In this document: positions 58,738-64,000 of the stretch, one piece after another | Layout: each line of letters begins with the position of its first letter | How positions within the stretch are numbered: the first letter of the stretch is position 1 | Origin: Microbacterium sp. | GTDB taxonomy: Bacteria; Actinomycetota; Actinomycetes; Actinomycetales; Microbacteriaceae | DNA: 64,000 nt | Assembly (NCBI GenBank): GCA_003248655.1 | Contig: QFPM01000008.1 | Coordinates: 68,005-132,004 of the forward strand | Direction of reading: 5' to 3' | The notes under the pieces: generated by a model | Databases searched by the model: none | Seen by the model: the letters and a program-made list of their open reading frames with translations, nothing else | Told to the model about the DNA's origin: nothing | Position numbers and translations under genes: made by a program

Positions 58738-59883
58738 TCATTCCCCACGACTTCGTGATCCAGGGTCCGACTGCAACCGCCATTGGGTCCCTGGATGTGG
58801 ATCCGCCTCGGCTCGTGATGCGACCGCCGAGGGTACGGGGTCGAGCCAGTCGAGCACCTCTTCGAGGCGCGCGGCGATCGACGCCCAGGGCTGGTTGAGG
58901 TCGAGCGTCTGCGCGCCGATCCGGTTGCCCTGGATGACCACGTCGAGATCGGGTTGCGCGTCCGCATCCGTCTGCGCGTAGAGGAGGAGCCCGGCGACGC
59001 TGCCGTCGTGAGCCGTGTCCTCGTTCTTCACGTACGCGAGCATCTGGTACAGATTCGCCGAGTCGACGGTCTGCCTGCCGAACCGGCCCTCCTGGAGGTT
59101 CTGCTTGTAGTACTTCGCATCGACGATGAGCGTGCGTCCGCCGCGTCGCAGGGTCACGTCAGTCTGCATCGCGGGCAGCTGACCGCTGAAGAGACTCGGC
59201 GAATCGAGATCCCAGGCGATTGTCGGTGCTCCCGGAGACAGCTCGGGGTGATGAAACGCGTAGTACTGCCGGAGGAAACGCTCGTAGAGCCTGCTCATCG
59301 CATCATCCGACATCCACTCCGACAGCCGGGCCGCACCGGTGTCCTCGGTGGGAAGGAGCCCCCGGACGATGAGCTCGCAGACCCCGAGCAGCAGCCGATA
59401 CGACGCGTTCGAGCGATGGTAGGTCAACGCATCCCACCGGATCGACCGGGGAGAGATGAGTGTCACCTCGTCGAGATATGGAAGCACGCGCCGGAGTGCG
59501 TCGCAGCGCGGCTCCTTCACCTCACCGTGGCGCAGGAGAAGGATGATCACCGACTTGAGCGCTTGATTGTGCGGGGTGTCGACCTCGTACTCGTCGAAGT
59601 CGCAGATGAGGCGCCCGCGTGTCAGCGTGCGTGCCCCGACGCTGCGCGTGACGTCGATCCGCCCGCGCACGGTCGCGAGCTCTTCGCTGCGGGCGAGGTA
59701 GTCGCGATGCAAGCCACGCTTCACCTGCGATCCGACCCCGACGGCGAGGATCTCGGCGAGGAGGTCGTGCAGGTGGTCGAACTCCTCGGCCGCGATCCGG
59801 GCCGTGCCGGTGCTGCGCAGCGCGCGAAACGCATACGCGAGCATCACGTACACGTTGCGAATGGCAATGGTGCGATCGATCAT
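58738..59883 (-). CDS. mcrC: McrC-type endonuclease subunit
   Basis: The 381-residue protein has a helical N-terminal region (RTIAIRNVYVMLAYAFRAL) and a C-terminal PD-(D/E)XK core: MQTDVTLRRGG and LIVDAKYYKQN with the DAK triad. In McrBC this subunit cuts DNA between modified sites after McrB GTP-driven translocation. The ATG at 59883 overlaps the mcrB stop (ATGA). The 58511-58737 gap to the RES gene shows no clear gene. Confidence 0.88.
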   Translation of the reverse strand: MIDRTIAIRNVYVMLAYAFRALRSTGTARIAAEEFDHLHDLLAEILAVGVGSQVKRGLHRDYLARSEELATVRGRIDVTRSVGARTLTRGRLICDFDEYEVDTPHNQALKSVIILLLRHGEVKEPRCDALRRVLPYLDEVTLISPRSIRWDALTYHRSNASYRLLLGVCELIVRGLLPTEDTGAARLSEWMSDDAMSRLYERFLRQYYAFHHPELSPGAPTIAWDLDSPSLFSGQLPAMQTDVTLRRGGRTLIVDAKYYKQNLQEGRFGRQTVDSANLYQMLAYVKNEDTAHDGSVAGLLLYAQTDADAQPDLDVVIQGNRIGAQTLDLNQPWASIAARLEEVLDWLDPVPSAVASRAEADPHPGTQWRLQSDPGSRSRGE

Positions 59884-62117
59884 GCGACGGCGGCCCGCAG
59901 CCTGATCGCCCACGTGCGCGCCGTCTCCGGCTCATCGAACCAGTACTCCTCGAGCAGGGGCACGAGTTCGTCTTCGAGGATCGATCGCAGCCAGTCCTCG
60001 TCGGCGTCGTCATCCGACGGAGGCGAGAGGTAGCTGTGGCCAATCGCGAAGCCGGCGCCGAGCGCGGGATCGTCTGCGATCGCGCGGTTGAGGTCGATGA
60101 TCGTCGAGACGAGGGCGTCGAGGGCGGTATTCTCCTCCGCCTGCTGCCAGGCCGTGAAGCCCGCCGAGTCGAAGCCCGGGGTCATGCTGAAGAAGCCGAA
60201 CCGGCGACGCAGCGCGTAGTCGAGCACGGCGAGGCTGCGGTCGGCCGTGTTCATCATGCCGATGATGTGCACGTTCGGCGGCACGGTGAACGTCTCGTTC
60301 TTGTAGAGCAGGCGAAGCTCCTGTCCGCGCTTGTCGGCCTCGATGAGCATCAGCAGCTCGCCGAAGATCTTCGAGATATTGCCGCGGTTGATCTCGTCGA
60401 TCACGAAGAAGTAGGGCTTGCTCGCGTCATCCTTCCGCGCCTCTTCGCAGAATCGGTAGAACGGCCCCTCGGCGAGGGTGAAGCCGCCTTTCTCGGTGGG
60501 CCGGTAGCCCATCATGAAGTCCTCGTATGAGTAACTCTGATGGAACTGCACCATCTGCACGCGCGTGCGATCCTTCGCGCCCATGATCGAGTACGCGAGA
60601 CGCCGGGCTGCGTACGTCTTTCCCACGCCGGGAGGGCCCGCCAGGATGACGTTCTTCTTGCGCAGCAGGAGTGCGCGCAGCCGGTCGTACGCGGCCCCAT
60701 CGAGGTAGACCTCGTCGAGGAAGGTGGCGCGGTCGTAAGGCGGCGCCGGGGCGACGAGCTCCTCGGTTACAGCGACATCCACATCGTCCTCGGCGAACAG
60801 CGCTTCGAGCTTGCCCACATAATCGCGGTAGGGCGTTATGTCAGTGAGCGTCTTCAGCACCGCATCGCCTGGATGCTCCCACTTACCGACGTGCGTCCAT
60901 TTCACGGAGCGGACGTGTCGCCAAGGATCACGGTCCGGCTCGAATCGCGCCTCAGAGACGACTTCGCCGCGACCGATGATCTCCTTGCGTCCGCGCTTGG
61001 CGTAGACGATATCGCCGACGGCGATCTCGTTCTGGAACTGCCAGAGACACAGCACATCGTTCTTCATCGACGACGTGGAACCGGATGCCTCGGCCAGATC
61101 GGCCCGGATCGCTTCCCGATCGGCGTATTGCGAGAGGTCGCCGATTTCGGTCCACCCGATCGCCATGATGCCCTCGACCTGGAACTCATCCCATCCTGAG
61201 GCCTGCGCCCCCGGGGAGAGGAGCCAGTAGTGCCGAGGTCGTGGCTCATCGACGACCGCCGGCTTCGATGCGGCTGCGGTGTCCCAGAGTTGGTGCACAC
61301 CGGGTGACCAGAAGTTGAATGTGCCTTCGATCTCACTCGCGAGCTTGGCGCGGATCGAGACCAGGTCTCGATCCAGTGAGAGCGCGTCATCCCCCGACGA
61401 CCCTCCGATCCGGTCCGCCAGCGCGGATCGGATCCGCGTCTTCATGTTCGTCGACGAGATCGGATCGAACGCAGCCGGAAAAGCCAGGAACTGCATGGCG
61501 TTTCGGAAGTCCTGGGCGCTGTCTCCGGCATCGAGCATGACCTGCTGCATCCGCCACGGGTCAGACTTGGCGGACGACCGTTCCGCTTCGGACCGCCCAC
61601 GCCATTCCCGGACGAACGTGGCCGCCCAGATGAGGTGCAGCCACAGACGACCGTTGTATCCCTGCCCGCCCTTGAACCCGGCCTGCTCGGTCGGACGGTC
61701 AAGGCAGGCGCTCATCCATTCGGGTACTGACGCGACGGGCTCGCTCATCTTCAGCACCCGCGTGAGGTGTTCGCGCCGCGTGGCCGGCGCCGCGTTGAAG
61801 ACCGGCTGCTCGCGGAGGAAGACGAGCTCGGCCGCCAGCAGCACGACCTCGCGAGGGGCGCCGGCGAGCTGGTGCTCGAGCTTGTCCCACTGCCCGGCAT
61901 CGGTGCCGAGGATGGGGTTGTCCTCGATTCTGCGGCGCAGTTCCTCGGCCGCCTCGGCAGTCCAGATGACGGCCGTCGGGTCGATGACGGAACGCCCGTC
62001 GCCCAGCATGTGCACGAATATCTCGGCGACTTCGCGAGCTATTGCCATGTCGTAGTCCGGACGCGTCGTCGCGGCGACCTCTATTGTGTCCGCGAGGTCG
62101 GGGAGGTCGTTCGCCAT
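59880..62117 (-). CDS. mcrB: McrB-like AAA+ GTPase with an EVE-type reader domain
   Basis: The 745-residue protein has an unassigned helical N-terminal region (1-280), an EVE/PUA-like segment at about 296-440 (HYWLLSPGAQASGW, MAIGWTEIGDL, IVYAKRGRKEIIGRGEV, HVRSVKWTHV), and an McrB AAA+ domain: Walker A GPPGVGKT (494-501), DEINRGN (574-580), MMNTADRS (621-628), YALRRRF (634-640). EVE domains bind modified bases, so the EVE part probably recognises modified DNA instead of the usual N-terminal McrB module. ATG 62117 has AAGGAG upstream. mcrC overlaps by 4 bases. Confidence 0.87.
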   Translation of the reverse strand: MANDLPDLADTIEVAATTRPDYDMAIAREVAEIFVHMLGDGRSVIDPTAVIWTAEAAEELRRRIEDNPILGTDAGQWDKLEHQLAGAPREVVLLAAELVFLREQPVFNAAPATRREHLTRVLKMSEPVASVPEWMSACLDRPTEQAGFKGGQGYNGRLWLHLIWAATFVREWRGRSEAERSSAKSDPWRMQQVMLDAGDSAQDFRNAMQFLAFPAAFDPISSTNMKTRIRSALADRIGGSSGDDALSLDRDLVSIRAKLASEIEGTFNFWSPGVHQLWDTAAASKPAVVDEPRPRHYWLLSPGAQASGWDEFQVEGIMAIGWTEIGDLSQYADREAIRADLAEASGSTSSMKNDVLCLWQFQNEIAVGDIVYAKRGRKEIIGRGEVVSEARFEPDRDPWRHVRSVKWTHVGKWEHPGDAVLKTLTDITPYRDYVGKLEALFAEDDVDVAVTEELVAPAPPYDRATFLDEVYLDGAAYDRLRALLLRKKNVILAGPPGVGKTYAARRLAYSIMGAKDRTRVQMVQFHQSYSYEDFMMGYRPTEKGGFTLAEGPFYRFCEEARKDDASKPYFFVIDEINRGNISKIFGELLMLIEADKRGQELRLLYKNETFTVPPNVHIIGMMNTADRSLAVLDYALRRRFGFFSMTPGFDSAGFTAWQQAEENTALDALVSTIIDLNRAIADDPALGAGFAIGHSYLSPPSDDDADEDWLRSILEDELVPLLEEYWFDEPETARTWAIRLRAAVA

Positions 62118-62258
62118 TCGTGCGCTCCTTGGTGTGCCGTCGGGAGAGGTCTTCCTCGACCGTATCGAGAAGTGCACCACACGTCAGCGGCCCACCCCCG
62201 CCTATCATCCGAAGTGGATGCGCCTTCACGACGTCCGAGACCGACACGAGAGGTGGCG

Positions 62259-63752
62259 ATGCCTGAACCACTCCCGGCCATCGACGAACCGACGGTCATC
62301 TTCGTCATCAACCGACTCTGGTCACCCGACTCCGACGACGAGTCCGTCTACGCCGCAACCCGCGGCGATTGGAAGGTCGGCGCTTCCACTCGTGAACGGG
62401 CACGAATCGCACTCGGCATCGCGGGGAACGTCGTTCGCGGGGCATACCGAATCGACGGCTGGCAGCCGGGCTGGGAGAGCGGACGGTGGCGCTTCAACGG
62501 AACGCCCGCACCCGAGTTGGACGCCGTCGGCAAGACCGTCGTCCACCTCGCCCCGCGGGCGGGTGCCGCGAACCCGGTCCGCCGGTTTCTCAATGGCGTA
62601 CCGCAGAGCACACCGTTTGTGGGGGCGGCTTCGGAGCCCACACCGGAGCGCATCACCCCGGCGCCCCCATCCGCAGACCCCTCCGTCAACCCGGAGCCAC
62701 GCGAGCGGGGCCCGGTATCGCTCCTCGCGCACGAGCTGAACCGCGAGCCGCTCGCCCGCATCATGTACGGCCAGCGGGAGCTGTTCCACAGCAACTTCCT
62801 CGCCTGGTTCTTCGATGAGATCCCCGACGTCGCCGACGCCGTATTCCGCGACCTCACCGGTGACGGCAACGCGAGCGTGCGCCGGGTGGACCGGGAACGG
62901 GAGAACCTCGACCTGGTCATGCGGTGGCCGGGCGCGGCTCCGCTCGTCATCGAGAACAAGGTCTTCTCCCTACCCGAGCAGGATCAGCTCGATGCCTACC
63001 GCGCCAAGACCGCGCGGTGGAAGGGGTCGCCCGCGGAGCATGTGCTGCTGAGCATGAGCCCTCCGCGCACGCCACTCCCCGACTGGCGATACCTGAACTA
63101 CCAGCAGCTCGCCGACCGCATCGACGCGGCGCTGCCCGAGAACGACCACAGCTATGAGGTCGAGACCCTGCGCCGCTACTCGCGAGTCATCCGCCTGCTC
63201 GAGTCCCTCCTCGCGACCACGATGGTCCGCTCGCACGCCGAGTCCGCGTGGATGGATGAGAGACAGCTGTCAGAGATCGACTCATCCCAGACTCGCATCG
63301 GTCTGCGCAAGCTCCGTGCCCGCAGAGTGCAGGGCGCACTCGATGCGGCAGGACCAACCTCAGGATGGACTGAGTCCGCCATCAGTCACGGGCAGCCACT
63401 CGTCGGCTGGCGCAGGGAGTTGAGGGTCGCCGGGCACGTCATCCAGGCGGGCTGGCAGTATCAAGAAGGCCAGTTCCGTCTCTGCGCGGTGCTCCCCCAC
63501 CTGAATGGCCGTGGGGAATCCGCCAAAGCCGCGCGCGCCGTGTTCAGCGAGGCGCATCCGGCACTGTTCGACTTCGCGCCACTCGACGGCATTCTGAGCA
63601 CCCCGGATGGCGTGGTGCGTCCCGTGGACCGCTTCGGGCACTTCGACCCCGACTTCATCTACCGCTACATCAAGGCACCCGACCAGACGGTCGAGCAGCT
63701 CATCGCGGCGAGCCACACCGTCGACGCCGGCCTGGACCGCATCGCCGAGTAG
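62259..63752 (+). CDS. PD-(D/E)XK nuclease-family protein
   Basis: The 497-residue protein has a small N-terminal domain (DWKVGASTRERARIALGIA, RIDGWQPGWESGRWRF), a linker, and a PD-(D/E)XK core: LFHSNFLAWFFDEIP, then D218 (ENLDLVMRW) and E232/K234 (VIENKVFSLPEQDQLDAY). A C-terminal part of about 200 residues is unassigned. This form occurs among defence-linked nucleases, and it is divergent from mcrB by 141 bases. It could be a third component of the McrBC locus or an independent system. The ATG 62259 follows GAGAGGTGG. Confidence 0.75.
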   Translation: MPEPLPAIDEPTVIFVINRLWSPDSDDESVYAATRGDWKVGASTRERARIALGIAGNVVRGAYRIDGWQPGWESGRWRFNGTPAPELDAVGKTVVHLAPRAGAANPVRRFLNGVPQSTPFVGAASEPTPERITPAPPSADPSVNPEPRERGPVSLLAHELNREPLARIMYGQRELFHSNFLAWFFDEIPDVADAVFRDLTGDGNASVRRVDRERENLDLVMRWPGAAPLVIENKVFSLPEQDQLDAYRAKTARWKGSPAEHVLLSMSPPRTPLPDWRYLNYQQLADRIDAALPENDHSYEVETLRRYSRVIRLLESLLATTMVRSHAESAWMDERQLSEIDSSQTRIGLRKLRARRVQGALDAAGPTSGWTESAISHGQPLVGWRRELRVAGHVIQAGWQYQEGQFRLCAVLPHLNGRGESAKAARAVFSEAHPALFDFAPLDGILSTPDGVVRPVDRFGHFDPDFIYRYIKAPDQTVEQLIAASHTVDAGLDRIAE

Positions 63753-63775
63753 ACCGGGTTGTCCGTGACGTTGCA

Positions 63776-63800
63776 GCGCCTTCACCGCCGCCGAAGGCGC
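63776..63800. terminator. Hairpin after the PD-(D/E)XK gene
   Basis: GCGCCTTC (63776-63783) pairs with GAAGGCGC (63793-63800) around a 9-base loop, 24 bases after the stop codon. It is followed by a G/C-rich run, not T-rich, so it is a candidate terminator only. Confidence 0.4.
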
Positions 63801-63955
63801 CGCGGGGCAATGCGAATCCCCGGCTCGAGCATTCACCGCCCCGCGCATGTTCGACTGACTGGACAGCAAGCTCGCGAGCTGACCACGCGTGGGCGTCCGC
63901 TGGTCAAGTCCTTTTGAGTGGTGTATCTGATTCGTGATCCTTCGATGGTTTGGGG

Positions 63956-64000
63956 TCAGGCGGTGAGGGCTTGGAGATCGGGTTCGGTCACCTCCTCGGG
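63956..64000 (-). CDS. C-terminal end of a possible transposase (cut by window edge)
   Basis: On the minus strand the last 14 codons of a frame read PEEVTEPDLQALTA then a stop at 63956-63958. A protein ending like this, at the edge of a defence cargo and followed by a region with no gene, suggests an insertion sequence entering from the right. Bases 63801-63955 hold no recognised gene; GGTCAAGTCCTTTTGAG at 63902 could be part of an IS terminus. The family cannot be assigned from 14 residues. Confidence 0.35.
   Translation of the reverse strand, partial: PEEVTEPDLQALTA

Larger units (their letters stand above)
35520..64000. mobile_element. Tn7/Tn5053-like transposon carrying a defence island (right end not seen)
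   Basis: The left boundary is the TGTCGGGAAC terminus at 35520, followed by direct repeats at 20-bp spacing and the tnsA-tnsB-tnsC-tniQ gene order. From here on base composition drops and genes are typical accessory cargo, unlike the GC-rich flank. I searched for the inverted terminus (GTTCCCGACA on this strand) and for GTGTCAC arrays through the rest of the window and found none, so the other end is beyond 64000 or destroyed. The end coordinate given is the window edge. Whether all cargo arrived with the transposon or in several steps is not known. Confidence 0.7.

Noticed and set aside
58521..58898. Plus-strand frame between the RES gene and mcrC
   Set aside because: Its second half overlaps the clear mcrC coding region and the first half has no recognised family; it may be decayed sequence, so it was left out.
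35520..64000. CRISPR-associated transposon (CAST)
   Set aside because: The tns genes and a TniQ are present but no Cas effector or array was found, and TniQ carries extra DNA-binding modules instead.
1..64000. tRNA or rRNA genes and a tRNA attachment site for the mobile element
   Set aside because: No cloverleaf-like or rRNA sequence was recognised on either strand; the insertion lies beside the arsR promoter instead.

Overview
The window looks like a chromosomal stretch from a high-GC actinobacterium, most likely Microbacterium or another Microbacteriaceae. The signs are strong G/C bias at third codon positions, frequent GTG starts, many 4-base stop/start overlaps (ATGA, GTGA) and the recurring 'ggatgcc' word of that group. 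No rRNA or tRNA gene and no CRISPR array was seen. This assignment is inferred from style and gene content, not from a marker gene.

Positions 1-35,500 are ordinary chromosome. Bases 1-8,650 form a urate/purine catabolic block: a formamidase-like amidase and allantoinase (minus strand), OHCU decarboxylase, 5-hydroxyisourate hydrolase and an HpxO-type FAD urate hydroxylase (plus strand), an unknown helical protein, and an NCS2 nucleobase/urate permease. Together these would take urate to allantoate. Bases 8,800-17,660 carry molybdenum-cofactor synthesis and molybdate uptake: a MogA-MoaE fusion, moaC, moeA, modCBA, an HTH-TOBE protein, moaA, moaD and moeB. Bases 17,700-35,500 hold housekeeping and accessory genes: an S51 peptidase, a MinD/ParA-like protein, apt, an alpha-glucosidase with its LacI regulator, an M20 amidohydrolase, a VanZ-RDD membrane protein, a KimA-like potassium transporter, sufS-sufU, ndh, and an ArsR/SRPBCC pair. 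The gaps in this half are filled with several families of inverted and tandem repeats.

At 35,520 the character changes: GC falls, codon use shifts and cargo genes begin. The boundary is a Tn7/Tn5053-like transposon end (TGTCGGGAAC followed by direct repeats at 20-bp spacing), then a small ORF, a tnsA-like endonuclease whose frame is broken, a DDE transposase (tnsB), a tnsC ATPase and a tniQ targeting protein with extra zinc ribbons. The opposite end of the element was not found, so it probably lies beyond 64,000 or has been lost. The cargo is a defence island: a GNAT enzyme, a three-domain fusion (DUF4440-like, 2H phosphoesterase, nucleoside-deoxyribosyltransferase-like), XRE and Xre/MbcA/ParS-like small proteins, a type III-like restriction-modification pair (mod, res), a full Wadjet set (jetABCD), a tightly coupled sce7726-sce7725-HEPN/RES operon, an EVE-domain McrB with McrC, and a PD-(D/E)XK nuclease. 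At the right edge is the last 14 codons of what may be a transposase.

The best candidate for an undescribed system is the three-gene operon at 55,638-58,510. It combines a predicted PD-(D/E)XK-like protein, a beta-family protein and a RES-domain (NAD-consuming toxin fold) effector with a zinc-binding N-terminus. The three-domain fusion at 41,513-42,643 is the second candidate.
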